A program made the translations under genes and the position numbers. A stretch of DNA of 64,000 nt, taken from contig NZ_JBHRUG010000017.1 in assembly GCF_042646605.1 (NCBI RefSeq), positions 124,001 through 188,000 on the forward strand, in the 5' to 3' direction. Positions 26,775-36,017 of the stretch are shown one piece after another. A model generated the notes under the pieces. It saw nothing but the letters and a program-made list of their open reading frames with translations. It made no database searches and was not told the DNA's origin. The DNA is from Litchfieldella rifensis (GTDB lineage Bacteria; Pseudomonadota; Gammaproteobacteria; Pseudomonadales; Halomonadaceae). Positions within the stretch are counted from its first letter, which is position 1, and every line of letters begins with the position of its first letter.

Positions 26775-27191
26775 ATGCATATTACCCAAGGTCAGTTTTC
26801 GTTCCTGCCCCCGTTGACGGACGAGCAGATCAAGGTTCAGGTCAAGTGGGCCCTGAACCACGGTTGGGCGGTTAGTGTCGAGTACACGGATGATCCCCAT
26901 CCCCGTAATACCTACTGGGAAATGTACGGACATCCCATGTTCGATTTGCGCGACCCGGCGGGTGTGATGAAGGAGGTCACGGAATGCCGTCAGGCATTCC
27001 CCAACCATTACATCCGGGTAATGGCGTTCGATTCCAGCAAGGGCTGGGAGACGCCCAGGATGTCGTTCATCGTCAACCGGCCTGACCACGAGCCAGGCTT
27101 CCGGCTCGAGCGTCAAGAAGCCCAGGGTCGGTCGTTGCGATACACCATGACGTCCTACGCGGTCGATCGGCCCGAAGGCGAACGCTATTGA
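26775..27191 (+). CDS. cbbS: RuBisCO small subunit, red-type
   Basis: 138-residue small subunit, longer than the roughly 110-residue green-type bacterial subunit, with a C-terminal extension typical of red-type enzymes (RYTMTSYAVDRPEGERY). The N-terminus MHITQGQFSFLPPLTDEQI and YWEMYGHPMFDLRDPAGV are family motifs. It lies 52 bases after cbbL, with a GGAGAACC site before the ATG. It caps the octameric core and stabilises the L8S8 holoenzyme. Confidence 0.97.
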   Translation: MHITQGQFSFLPPLTDEQIKVQVKWALNHGWAVSVEYTDDPHPRNTYWEMYGHPMFDLRDPAGVMKEVTECRQAFPNHYIRVMAFDSSKGWETPRMSFIVNRPDHEPGFRLERQEAQGRSLRYTMTSYAVDRPEGERY

Positions 27192-27245
27192 GCGAGTGCT
27201 ATGCCTCGTGCCTACGGGGCATCACCGGATCCCAGGGGAAGCGCA

Positions 27246-28190
27246 ATGAGTACGGCACAATCCTATGTTGAAGAGAAGGGTATAGCGGCAAAGGATGAGC
27301 GTCGCATTACGCTGGAAAGCGACGGTGTTCGGCAGGCCCTGGACAAGGTGAACAGGGAACTGGTCGGGCTTGCCCCGGTAAAGGCGCGGATCGGCCAGAT
27401 CGCTGCCCTGTTGATGGTGGATCGAGCCCGCCGCGAACTCGACCTGACGACCGAGCCGCCGACCCTGCACATGTCCTTTACCGGCAATCCGGGAACGGGC
27501 AAGACCACCATGGCGCTGCGCATGGCGGAGATCCTGCACGAACTGGGCTACGTGCGCTCCAGCCATGTGATCTCCGTGACCCGCGACGATCTGGTGGGGC
27601 AGTACATCGGCCACACCGCGCCCAAGACCAAGGAGGTGATCAAACGCGCCATGGGCGGCGTGCTGTTCATCGATGAGGCCTACTATCTGTACCGCCCGGA
27701 GAACGAGCGGGACTACGGGCAGGAAGCCATCGAAATCCTGCTCCAGGCGATGGAGAACGATCGCGACGACCTGGTGGTCATCGTCGCCGGCTACAAGGAC
27801 CGCATGGACCGCTTCTTCCAGTCCAATCCCGGCCTGCACTCCCGCATTGCCCACCACATCGAGTTTCCGGACTATAGCGCCGAGGAACTGCTGACGGTCG
27901 GCGATCTGTTACTGGAGGAGCAGGGCTACCATTTTACCGATGCCGCCAGAAAGGCGTTTGCGGATTATCTGCAACGGCGGATGCAGCAGCCGCATTTTTC
28001 CAATGCCCGTTCGGTACGCAACGCGCTGGACCGGTTCCGGCTGCGCCAGGCGATGCGGTTGGTGGAGCAGGGCGGTTCGTTGAGCGCCGAGGACCTGACC
28101 GCCATCGACGCCCAGGAAGTGCTGGCCAGTACCGTCTTCGGCAAGAAGTCCGAATCGGACGACAAAACCACAGGCCAGGTCGGATCCTGA
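27246..28190 (+). CDS. cbbX: RuBisCO activase CbbX, AAA+ ATPase
   Basis: 314-residue AAA+ protein that removes inhibitory sugar phosphates from red-type RuBisCO. I choose ATG 27246 (MSTAQSYVEE) with AGGGGAAG just upstream; the frame open from 27201 has no site. Motifs are Walker A GNPGTGKTTMAL, Walker B GGVLFIDEAYYLY, the pore-loop region VGQYIGHTAPKTK and the sensor arginine area FQSNPGLHSRIAHHIEF. CbbX accompanies red-type RuBisCO, which corroborates the classification of cbbL. Translation is closely followed by rpe. Confidence 0.96.
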   Translation: MSTAQSYVEEKGIAAKDERRITLESDGVRQALDKVNRELVGLAPVKARIGQIAALLMVDRARRELDLTTEPPTLHMSFTGNPGTGKTTMALRMAEILHELGYVRSSHVISVTRDDLVGQYIGHTAPKTKEVIKRAMGGVLFIDEAYYLYRPENERDYGQEAIEILLQAMENDRDDLVVIVAGYKDRMDRFFQSNPGLHSRIAHHIEFPDYSAEELLTVGDLLLEEQGYHFTDAARKAFADYLQRRMQQPHFSNARSVRNALDRFRLRQAMRLVEQGGSLSAEDLTAIDAQEVLASTVFGKKSESDDKTTGQVGS

Positions 28191-28219
28191 ACTTCCTGGC
28201 GTGTCGAGAGCGAGATCCC

Positions 28220-28924
28220 ATGCGCACACTACCTGGATCCGGCCATCTCATCGCTCCCTCCATTCTGTCCGCCGATCTTGCGCGGCTGGGCGAGGACGTG
28301 GACAAGGTGCTGGACGCGGGGGCGGATATCATTCATTTCGACGTCATGGACAACCATTACGTCCCGAACCTGACCTTCGGGCCCGCGCTTTGCCGGGCCC
28401 TGAAGGATTACGGCGTGTGCGCCCCGCTGGACGTGCACCTGATGGTGGAGCCTGTCGATGCGCTAGTACCACAGTTCGCGGAGGCCGGGGCAAGCTGTAT
28501 TTCCTTTCACCCTGAGACGAGCCGTCACCCGCACCGCACGCTGCAGATGATCCACGACTGCGGTTGCAGTGCCGGACTGGTATTCAACCCCGCCACAACG
28601 CTGGACTATCTGCGGCACGTCATGGACCAAGTGGATCTGGTATTGATCATGTCCGTCAATCCGGGATTCGGCGGCCAGCGGTTCCTGCCCGTGGCGTTGG
28701 ACAAGCTGCGAACCGCCAGGGCCATGATCGACGAATCCGGCCGACACATTCGGCTCGAGGTGGACGGTGGTATCAAGGCCGACAACATCCGGGCCGCGGC
28801 AATGGCGGGAGCGGATACGTTCGTGGCGGGCTCGGCGATTTTCGGCGCGCAAGACTACCGCCACGTCATCGATGCCATGCGCGCCGAACTACTTCCCTCA
28901 AGGATCAACTGTTCTGGCCGATAG
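28220..28924 (+). CDS. rpe: Ribulose-phosphate 3-epimerase
   Basis: 234-residue TIM-barrel enzyme that interconverts xylulose-5-phosphate and ribulose-5-phosphate, feeding phosphoribulokinase. Motifs are IAPSILSADLARLGEDV, the metal-binding IIHFDVMDNHYVPNLTFGP, LDVHLMVEP, VNPGFGGQRFLP and LEVDGGIKADN. It is the last recognisable gene of the second CBB unit; no clear terminator is seen before the signalling genes begin 188 bases later. A second housekeeping copy may exist elsewhere. Confidence 0.96.
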   Translation: MRTLPGSGHLIAPSILSADLARLGEDVDKVLDAGADIIHFDVMDNHYVPNLTFGPALCRALKDYGVCAPLDVHLMVEPVDALVPQFAEAGASCISFHPETSRHPHRTLQMIHDCGCSAGLVFNPATTLDYLRHVMDQVDLVLIMSVNPGFGGQRFLPVALDKLRTARAMIDESGRHIRLEVDGGIKADNIRAAAMAGADTFVAGSAIFGAQDYRHVIDAMRAELLPSRINCSGR

Positions 28925-29111
28925 CTCATACAGTAGCTGACGCATGGGTGCCAGGGCAGTCAATCGCTACGGCTGTGAGTACACACCACCCGAGGTTCGC
29001 CGTACGCATCGGCTACCTTCGCCGCCTTGTGTCACTTCTTTCGCAGGCAGAACAGGGAGCAGACAGGCGCTGCCGTCCACATCACTTGCTGCACCCTCCC
29101 GGGAGGTCTTC

Positions 29112-30404
29112 TTGGATAGCTCGCAGTCTTCTTTATTGACCCTATTGGCCGACCGTATCGGTCTCGGTCTGATCCTGCTCGACCAGGAGTTGCGTATAGA
29201 GTACTGGAACGACTTGATTGAACGGTGCTGTAACAAGCCTTTGGCACAGGCCCACGGACAGCCTCTGGCCGAGATCTTTCCCGGTACGGATGCGACGCGC
29301 CTGCATCAGAGAGTCGGGCAGGCCCATGAGGAAGGCAGACATACCCCTGTGACGGGAAGCGATGCCCACGCTCCGGTGCAGGTGCCCCTGAGCCTCCCGG
29401 GAGAGGAGTGTGTGCGACCACTGGACTGGCACCTGCTTCCTGTCTTCCATGCGGACCACATTCTGCACTTTGCTCTCGTGCTTGATAATGCTTCCAGTCA
29501 GCTCGACCTCGACTCGCCACGGGAGGTTTGGTCCGATACCGAAGGCGGCACGAAGATCGATCAAGATCAGCTGATTGAAAAATTGGAAAAGGCCAACAAC
29601 CAGCTCGTTCAGTCCGAGAAATTAGCGGCGATTGGCCAGCTGGCCGCCGGGGTCGCCCATGAGATCAATAACCCCATAGGCTATGTCTCTTCCAACCTGA
29701 AAACATTAACCGACTATGTACAGGACCTTCTACGTATCATCGATGCCGCGGATGAGGTGACGGATATCGAAGGGCTGCAACAGCTCAAACGCACCCTGGA
29801 ATATGAGTATATCCGCAGTGATATAGAATCACTAATCAGTGAATCCGGTGATGGCCTCGAGCGTGTGAAGAAAATCATCACTGCACTCAAGGATTTTTCG
29901 CATATCGATGAAGAAAAGTTTCGCTTGGCCGATCTTCATCGTGGCATCGATACCACGCTCAATGTGGTCCAGAGTGAACTCAAGTACAAAGCTGATGTTG
30001 TCAAGGAATACGATGAACTACCGGAGGTAGAGTGCATTCTTTCACAAATCAACCAAGTGGTTATGAATTTATTGGTAAATTCTGCTCATTCTATCGAAGA
30101 ATTTGGCCTCATTACCCTGCGAACGGGGAGCGATGATGAATGGGCTTGGTTCGAGGTGGAGGATACCGGAACGGGGATAGAACCGGACCTTCTCAATCGT
30201 ATTTATGAGCCTTTTTTTACGACGAAGCCAGTTGGCAAAGGGACTGGGCTTGGTCTGGCACTTTCGTACAACATCGTGCAGAAGCATCATGGTCGGATCA
30301 AGGTGTTCAGTGAGATCGGGAAAGGCACGCGCTTTTGTGTGTGGTTGCCGATAAAACAGCCAGCCATGCTGGATTCCATGACAGAGAATGAGACGAGAAC
30401 ATGA
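29112..30404 (+). CDS. Soluble PAS histidine kinase
   Basis: 430-residue hybrid-less sensor kinase. I choose the TTG start at 29112 (LDSSQSSLL) because GGGAGG lies 5 bases upstream; the open frame reaches back to 28944 without a site and is low in family-like content. A PAS domain covers about residues 10-110 (GLGLILLDQELRIEYWND). A coiled coil precedes the H-box LAAIGQLAAGVAHEINNPIG, followed by N-box NQVVMNLLVNSAHSIEE, G1 DTGTGIEPD and G2 GKGTGLGLAL. No membrane segment is present, so sensing is cytoplasmic. Its end overlaps the next gene by 4 bases (ATGA), making that receiver protein its likely partner. Confidence 0.9.
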   Translation: MDSSQSSLLTLLADRIGLGLILLDQELRIEYWNDLIERCCNKPLAQAHGQPLAEIFPGTDATRLHQRVGQAHEEGRHTPVTGSDAHAPVQVPLSLPGEECVRPLDWHLLPVFHADHILHFALVLDNASSQLDLDSPREVWSDTEGGTKIDQDQLIEKLEKANNQLVQSEKLAAIGQLAAGVAHEINNPIGYVSSNLKTLTDYVQDLLRIIDAADEVTDIEGLQQLKRTLEYEYIRSDIESLISESGDGLERVKKIITALKDFSHIDEEKFRLADLHRGIDTTLNVVQSELKYKADVVKEYDELPEVECILSQINQVVMNLLVNSAHSIEEFGLITLRTGSDDEWAWFEVEDTGTGIEPDLLNRIYEPFFTTKPVGKGTGLGLALSYNIVQKHHGRIKVFSEIGKGTRFCVWLPIKQPAMLDSMTENETRT

Positions 30405-31738
30405 GTGAGCAATGCCCGGCGACAACCACCGCAACACTATTATTGGTGGATGACGAAGAGAACATGCTCAATCGCCTGCGGAGGGTGCTCAGAAACGAGC
30501 CCTATGCACTGCTGATGGCGAGTAGTGGGGAGCAAGCGCTGAGCTTGATGGAAGCTCAAGATGTCGACTTGGTGATATCCGACGCCCGTATGCCGGGCAT
30601 GGATGGCGCCACGCTACTAGCCAATATTCAGCAGCATTGGCCGGACTGCCTGCGGATCTTGCTTACCGGCTATGCCGATATCAGCACGACCGTACGTGCC
30701 ATCAACGAAGGTCATATTTATCGTTATATCAGCAAGCCATGGGATGACGATGAACTTCGTCTAATTATTCGTCAAGCACTCACTTATCAATTCGCTGAGC
30801 GAGAACGCCAACGACTAGAGCGACTCACTTTATCGCAGAATCAGCAATTGCAAGAACTGAATGCCGATCTCGAAAACCGGGTAACAGCACGAACGGCAGA
30901 GATCCAACAAATCGCCGATATGCTAGATCTCGCCTATGCCGAGTTGAAGCGCAGCTATGTTACCGCCACCGAAGTGTTCTCGTCGCTGCTTAACCAACGT
31001 TTGCCACGCCATCGCCAGACCAATAGTCGGGTGGTCGAGTTGGTCAAGGCCTATGCGCAGCACTACCAATTGAATGAGGCTCTCGGCCGCGATCTGTCCA
31101 TGGCTGCCGCGCTCTACAATCTCGGCAAGCTGACTTGGGACGATAACCTGTTCAACAAGCCATCGGACTTGCTTTACAAAGACGAGCTCGAGCTGTATCG
31201 CCGTTACCCGGCGTTGGGTGAGGGATTGTTGATGACGCTGGAGCCTCTGCGGGAAGCGGCCAAACTGATACGTCACCATCAGGAGCGTTGGGACGGCGGT
31301 GGATTTCCGGATCGGCTGAGAGAGAACCAGATACCGCTTGGCGCCCGTCTGCTGAGACTGGCTGTGGACTTTGTCGAACTTCAGCAAGGGATGGTGCTGG
31401 AGCGGAAACTGGAGCGTGACGAGGCCCTGCTGCTGCTCCAGAAATATGCGGGAAGGCTCTACGATCCACAACTGTGTGAGCGCTTCGTTCGCCTGTGCAC
31501 GGAACTGGAGCTCGATACCACGCTAACCGATGACACTGTTCTGAGATTGGATACGCGACGGTTGGAGCCGGGTATGACCCTGGTGCGAGACCTGTATGCC
31601 GAGAATGGCACGCTGCTACTCAATGAAGGGAAAGAATTGGACGCGTGGCTGATTACCAAGTTGATCAATTTCGAAGCATCGGAAGAGACAAACTACACCT
31701 TGTATGTACGTAAACCTAAAGCCAAATCTACACAATAA
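30401..31738 (+). CDS. Response regulator with degenerate HD-GYP domain
   Basis: 445 residues: an N-terminal receiver (residues 10-125; phospho-acceptor Asp in VISDARMPGMDG, Lys in YISKPWDDDE), a coiled coil (to about 180), and an HD-GYP-like domain. That domain keeps IRHHQERWDGGGFPDRL, the HHE..DG.GYP region with GFP, but the HD dyad is replaced by YN in AALYNLGKL and the later HP by YP in RRYPALGEG. It should therefore not hydrolyse c-di-GMP and may be a binding or structural output. The start overlaps the kinase gene. The receiver is of the RpfG type and resembles the receivers in the two later proteins of this cluster. Confidence 0.85.
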   Translation: MSEQCPATTTATLLLVDDEENMLNRLRRVLRNEPYALLMASSGEQALSLMEAQDVDLVISDARMPGMDGATLLANIQQHWPDCLRILLTGYADISTTVRAINEGHIYRYISKPWDDDELRLIIRQALTYQFAERERQRLERLTLSQNQQLQELNADLENRVTARTAEIQQIADMLDLAYAELKRSYVTATEVFSSLLNQRLPRHRQTNSRVVELVKAYAQHYQLNEALGRDLSMAAALYNLGKLTWDDNLFNKPSDLLYKDELELYRRYPALGEGLLMTLEPLREAAKLIRHHQERWDGGGFPDRLRENQIPLGARLLRLAVDFVELQQGMVLERKLERDEALLLLQKYAGRLYDPQLCERFVRLCTELELDTTLTDDTVLRLDTRRLEPGMTLVRDLYAENGTLLLNEGKELDAWLITKLINFEASEETNYTLYVRKPKAKSTQ

Positions 31739-31867
31739 GAGGCTAGACTCGATGAAGCCGTTGGTTATTTTGATAAAAAAATCTTCTTCTGTCGAGAAGT
31801 CAAGAGCTCAGGGAAGGAGAAACGGCAGAATCGATTTCGCCCAGGCAGTTTGAAGGGGCTGACGAGC

Positions 31868-32536
31868 ATGGCTAGTTATAAGGAAGTCGGGAACAAGCTG
31901 GTTCTGAAAATCGTTTATTATGGCCCCGCACTCAGCGGCAAGACGACCAATCTGATGCAATTGCATACACTGCTCAGACCGCAGCGAAAAGGTGAACTCA
32001 TGGTGCTGGAAACGCGAGACGACCGCACCCTGTTCTTCGACATGTTGCCCATCGGCCTACGCAGTGAAGCAGGCTTGGACTTGCGGCTGAAACTCTACAC
32101 CGTACCTGGCCAAGTGCAGCACGATAGCACCCGTAAGGCCGTACTGTCGCGTGTCGATGGCGTGATTTTTGTCGCCGACTCTCAACTCGGTCAGCAGGAC
32201 AATAATGCCATCTCGTTCGACAACCTGGCGAACAATCTGACGAAGGTGGGACTGGATATCGAGCAATTGCCTCTGTCCGTGCAGTTCAACAAGCGCGATC
32301 GGGAGGATGTCATTGACGAAGTCTCACTCCATAAGCGATGGGCCGGTACCCCTTGGGCACCATTGACCCTGGCGAGCGCTGTCAATGGGCGCGGCGTTGT
32401 GGAGAGTTTTCGCCAACTGCTGGAGCGTCTTTATCCAGTCGTGAATGAGGAGTTTTCCTTGGCGGCTGAACACGTCATTGATCCGCGGAAATTTGTTGAC
32501 CAGCTCAGTGCCCTCGAACGGGGGAATGATGAGTAA
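31868..32536 (+). CDS. MglA-like small Ras-type GTPase
   Basis: 222-residue small GTPase of the MglA/Gtr1-RagA-like bacterial group. I choose ATG 31868 (MASYKEVGN) with AAGGGG 10 bases upstream. The P-loop is YYGPALSGKTTNL, switch II is TVPGQVQHDSTRK with the PGQ motif of MglA-type proteins, and the base-specificity motif is QFNKRD. No roadblock/MglB GAP gene is adjacent. In Myxococcus, MglA controls cell polarity and motility; in this cluster it lies between receiver and kinase genes, overlapping the next kinase gene by 11 bases, so it may be a signal-dependent switch. The biological output here is unknown. Confidence 0.88.
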   Translation: MASYKEVGNKLVLKIVYYGPALSGKTTNLMQLHTLLRPQRKGELMVLETRDDRTLFFDMLPIGLRSEAGLDLRLKLYTVPGQVQHDSTRKAVLSRVDGVIFVADSQLGQQDNNAISFDNLANNLTKVGLDIEQLPLSVQFNKRDREDVIDEVSLHKRWAGTPWAPLTLASAVNGRGVVESFRQLLERLYPVVNEEFSLAAEHVIDPRKFVDQLSALERGNDE

Positions 32537-33656
32537 TTTAGATGACGACCTCGGCCTGGACGATCTCTTGACACCAAGGCATAAGGCGCGCTTGCTGCAT
32601 TTGCTTGGCACGCTGGGCGGGACGCCCGTGGAACTGGTCGAAGAGGCCAGCGAGGCGGTCTATCCGTTGGAGTTCAATCTGGACACTCTTGCTTGGTTGA
32701 AGACGGAGCTTCCTGTGAACCAGCGTCGGGCTGCAGCACAGTTATTTGAATTACTCCTGTTCTATGCTGGCAAATACCGTCTGGCAGCTAATTTGCACCT
32801 TGATGTCACTGAAGCAAGCTACATCGAGTTGCAGCAGCAGAACACCGCCTTACAGGCGTCGGAAGCGCGATACAAGAAGCTATCCGAACAGTTGCAACAA
32901 CAGGTCGAAGAGCAGGTCAAGGTGATCGAACAGACCCAGCAACAGCTCTACGAGAGTGCCCGATTGCGAGCGGTAGGCCAATTGGCGGCAGGGATCGCCC
33001 ATGAGATCAATACGCCCATTGGCTTTATCGGTAGCAATCTACGCGTTGCTGGCGATTACCTCGACGAGTTCGAAGTCAGTCAGCTTGTCGATGGTGACTC
33101 GGCAGGGCTATTCGAGGATTTTCGTGCTCTACTCGGAGAGTCCAGGAGCGGTGCGCAACGCATCTCTAACATCGTGGCGGACCTCAGAACATTTTCCAAT
33201 ATCGATCAGGCCGAGTTTTCCGCCTGTGATTTGAATGCCCTTCTCACGACTGCCTGCCATCTTCTCCAGGCAGAACATCACCAGACTTTGTCCATCGAGC
33301 TCAACCTGGACGAATTGCCAAAACTTGCAGGTTATCCGGCAAGACTATCTCAAGCTTTTTACAATGTTCTCGATAATGCTGCCAAGGCTCTCGATGAGGG
33401 TGGTAGCATTCAGGTAGAGAGTCGTTTACACGAAGGCGTACTGGAAATCGATATCGAGGATGACGGTTGCGGTATGTCCGAGAAGGTCTTGGCGCGTGTT
33501 TTCGAACCCTTCTTCACCACGCGAAACGTCGGTGCAGGAACCGGTCTGGGACTGAGTGTGACGAGGGATATCCTCGCTGCCCATCACGGAGAGGTTCTCT
33601 TGAAAAGCCAGCCGGGGCAAGGCACTCGTGTGACCTTGCGCTTTCAGGTGGGCTGA
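32526..33656 (+). CDS. Soluble histidine kinase
   Basis: 376-residue kinase, start ATG 32526 (MMSNLDDDLG) inside the end of the GTPase gene. The first 120 residues are an uncharacterised helical input region (LHLLGTLGGTPVELVEEA). A coiled coil near residues 120-170 (SEQLQQQVEEQVKVIEQTQ) precedes the H-box LRAVGQLAAGIAHEINTPIG. The ATPase domain has SQAFYNVLDNAAKALDE, DDGCGMSE and GAGTGLGLSV. It is a paralogue of the kinase at 29112, with a very similar H-box. Lack of membrane segments and tight coupling to the GTPase suggest it reads GTPase or cytoplasmic state; that is inference. Confidence 0.9.
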   Translation: MMSNLDDDLGLDDLLTPRHKARLLHLLGTLGGTPVELVEEASEAVYPLEFNLDTLAWLKTELPVNQRRAAAQLFELLLFYAGKYRLAANLHLDVTEASYIELQQQNTALQASEARYKKLSEQLQQQVEEQVKVIEQTQQQLYESARLRAVGQLAAGIAHEINTPIGFIGSNLRVAGDYLDEFEVSQLVDGDSAGLFEDFRALLGESRSGAQRISNIVADLRTFSNIDQAEFSACDLNALLTTACHLLQAEHHQTLSIELNLDELPKLAGYPARLSQAFYNVLDNAAKALDEGGSIQVESRLHEGVLEIDIEDDGCGMSEKVLARVFEPFFTTRNVGAGTGLGLSVTRDILAAHHGEVLLKSQPGQGTRVTLRFQVG

Positions 33657-33668
33657 GGAGTCGTTGGC

Positions 33669-35921
33669 TTGGCTAAGCACTATACCTCCTTATTTGTCGG
33701 TGACGCTGCCGATGAGAAGAGCGCCTTACCTGCTGCGCCGACAAGGCCTTATCGGTTGCTACTGGTGGATGATGATCCTGGCGTTCTGGCAGCATTGCGT
33801 CGGGTGTTTCAGCGTGAAAACTATCAGTTGTTATTCGCTAAAAGTGCTGAAGAGGCGCTGATGTTGCTGGAAAGCAAACCAGCTGAGTTGGTCGTCAGCG
33901 ACTTTATGATGCCGGGCATGAATGGCAGTGAACTACTGCGTCGTGTTCGTGAGCGATGGCCGGAAACGTTACGTATCATGCTTACCGGCTATGCCAATAC
34001 CGAAGCGGTAATGGGCTCGATGCGGGATGGTGCGGTTTATCGCTTCAACCTCAAGCCCTGGGATGACGATGATCTGCGCTTGAGCGTTGCCCTGGCGTTG
34101 GAACAGTACGAGCTAAGGCGCCACAGCCGTATCCTGGCAAAGGAGAGTGGCTATCAAACCACCGATCTGGCACCTCTGAATAACCTCGATGTCAGCAAGC
34201 GTGGCCAGTTGGCCATGTTGCTTCACAAGAAAGGGCATCTCAGCGCCCGCCAGGTTCAGCTACTGCACAAGGAGATGCAGGCCCATAAGACACCTGTCAT
34301 GCATCATCTGGTGCAACATGACTGGGTCAATCCGGAACTTATCTACTCCCTATTACGCGATGAGCGGATGTGCGATGAAGTCGACCTGCGTGAAAGCCGG
34401 TTCGAGCCAACATTGTTGTCCATCATTCCCCGGGTGGCATGCGAGCGACAGTGGGTACTGCCGTTGCGAGTCGTGGGGGAGCGCCTTGACCTGGCCATGA
34501 CCGACCCTTTGGACGTCGGCCTGGTCGAAGCATTGGAGTCCATGTCAGGCCTTTGCATCCGCCCTCTACTCTGCCATGTCGAGGCAATGCAAGCCAAGTT
34601 AGCGGAAGCCTTCGGCACACCGCGGCATTCATTTGATGACATGAGGGCGACCGCCGAAGATGACGATCCCTATGAAGACATCGAGATTATCCTCGACGAA
34701 AGTGAGAATACCGAAAGCCTGGAGCAGTTACTGGGCAGTTCAGTGGATCCGCCAGCCGTGCGTCTGGTCAATGCGATCATCCTCGAAGCGTTGCACCTTG
34801 GAGCCAGTGAGATTCATATTCATCCGCGCATCAAGCACGTGATGGTGCGTTATCGTATCGATGGTCTGTTAGAGGACAAGATTCAGTTCCCCTCGGGGTC
34901 ACTGATGGCAGTGGTATCGCGTATCAAGGTGATGGCCGAGCTCGACCTCAGCGAACGCCGACACTCTCAAGTGGGGCACCTCACGGTGAAGACTCCGCTG
35001 TGTCTCGTCGACTTGCGTATCGCCACACTGCCCACTACATATGGTGAGCAGGTGGCCATGCGGGTTTCCGAACATCAGACCGTCGCCAAGCCTTTGAAGG
35101 AGCTGGGTTTGTCGTCGCACAACCTTCAGCGTTTGCTGCATGGCAGCAGACAGCCCCAAGGTGTCATATTGGCGGTAGGGCCGGCCGACAGCGGCAAGAC
35201 CACGATGCTACATGCTCTCCTTCAATCCGAGGCATCGGCGGGGAAGCACTATGTCGCACTTGGAGAGCCGGTGGCGTTCCATAACGACTTAATCGGTCAG
35301 GTAGTAATAGAGAGGCGCCACGGCTCGAGCCTGGCCAGTCTCCTGGCGGCCGCGGTGGACCAGGGCCCGGATGTGATCCTGCTTGAGTCGCTCCACGGGG
35401 CAGAAGTCGCCCCGGCGGCCTTCCAGGCCGCGCTTACCGGGCGTCAGGTCCTTTCCTCCCTGCCCGTGCATTCTACCGGTGCCGCCATTGCTCACTTGGT
35501 GGCGTTGGGGGTCACCGCCTATGAACTGGCTTCCTCGTTGGAAGCCGTTGTGAACCAGCGTCTTGCCAAAAAGCTTTGTCCGAATTGTCGGGAAGAGACC
35601 TCACCGTCTGCCGAGCAACTGGAGTGTCTTGGTGAGAGTTTTCTTGAACCCACTCTTCGCTTCTATCGCGGGCGCGGTTGCCGCCACTGTTATCAAGGAT
35701 ACAAGGGGCGAATAGGACTCCATGAAGTTCTGCTTGTTGATGACTCCTTGCGTGATGCCATCGTCGAGGGTGTCAGCCCCTGGCAGTTACAACGGCTGGC
35801 CAGGGAACGGGGCATGTCCTCACTGTTGGATGATGCGCACGACAAGGTGCGACAAGGACTGGTCAGCGTCGAGGAGGTTTTACGACTGCTTGGCCCGCAG
35901 GCGCTCGGGAGCGGGCTGTGA
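33669..35921 (+). CDS. Receiver fused to degenerate PilB/GspE-type ATPase
   Basis: 750 residues from a TTG start (GAGGAG 9 bases upstream). Receiver at about 30-150 (Asp in VVSDFMMPGMNG); MshEN/GspE N-terminal domain at about 170-300 (LLHKKGHLSARQVQLLH); type II/IV secretion ATPase domain from about 350. Walker A is present (GPADSGKTTML), as are the Asp box (YRIDGLLED) and the tetracysteine zinc motif (CPNC, later CRHC). The Walker B glutamate region GEIRD is replaced by LESLHG-like residues and the His-box TLHTND by SLPVHS, so ATPase activity is doubtful. MshEN domains can bind c-di-GMP. No pilus or secretion genes are nearby; I infer a signalling rather than pilus-motor role. Confidence 0.82.
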   Translation: MAKHYTSLFVGDAADEKSALPAAPTRPYRLLLVDDDPGVLAALRRVFQRENYQLLFAKSAEEALMLLESKPAELVVSDFMMPGMNGSELLRRVRERWPETLRIMLTGYANTEAVMGSMRDGAVYRFNLKPWDDDDLRLSVALALEQYELRRHSRILAKESGYQTTDLAPLNNLDVSKRGQLAMLLHKKGHLSARQVQLLHKEMQAHKTPVMHHLVQHDWVNPELIYSLLRDERMCDEVDLRESRFEPTLLSIIPRVACERQWVLPLRVVGERLDLAMTDPLDVGLVEALESMSGLCIRPLLCHVEAMQAKLAEAFGTPRHSFDDMRATAEDDDPYEDIEIILDESENTESLEQLLGSSVDPPAVRLVNAIILEALHLGASEIHIHPRIKHVMVRYRIDGLLEDKIQFPSGSLMAVVSRIKVMAELDLSERRHSQVGHLTVKTPLCLVDLRIATLPTTYGEQVAMRVSEHQTVAKPLKELGLSSHNLQRLLHGSRQPQGVILAVGPADSGKTTMLHALLQSEASAGKHYVALGEPVAFHNDLIGQVVIERRHGSSLASLLAAAVDQGPDVILLESLHGAEVAPAAFQAALTGRQVLSSLPVHSTGAAIAHLVALGVTAYELASSLEAVVNQRLAKKLCPNCREETSPSAEQLECLGESFLEPTLRFYRGRGCRHCYQGYKGRIGLHEVLLVDDSLRDAIVEGVSPWQLQRLARERGMSSLLDDAHDKVRQGLVSVEEVLRLLGPQALGSGL

Positions 35922-36017
35922 AGAGCTGTTAAGTTTTAATGATTTGATTGATGGGGTGACAGGATTGAGGCGTTCTTGGCTGGCAATCGTCGTACTTCCA
36001 GAAAAAGCGGAGAAGAG

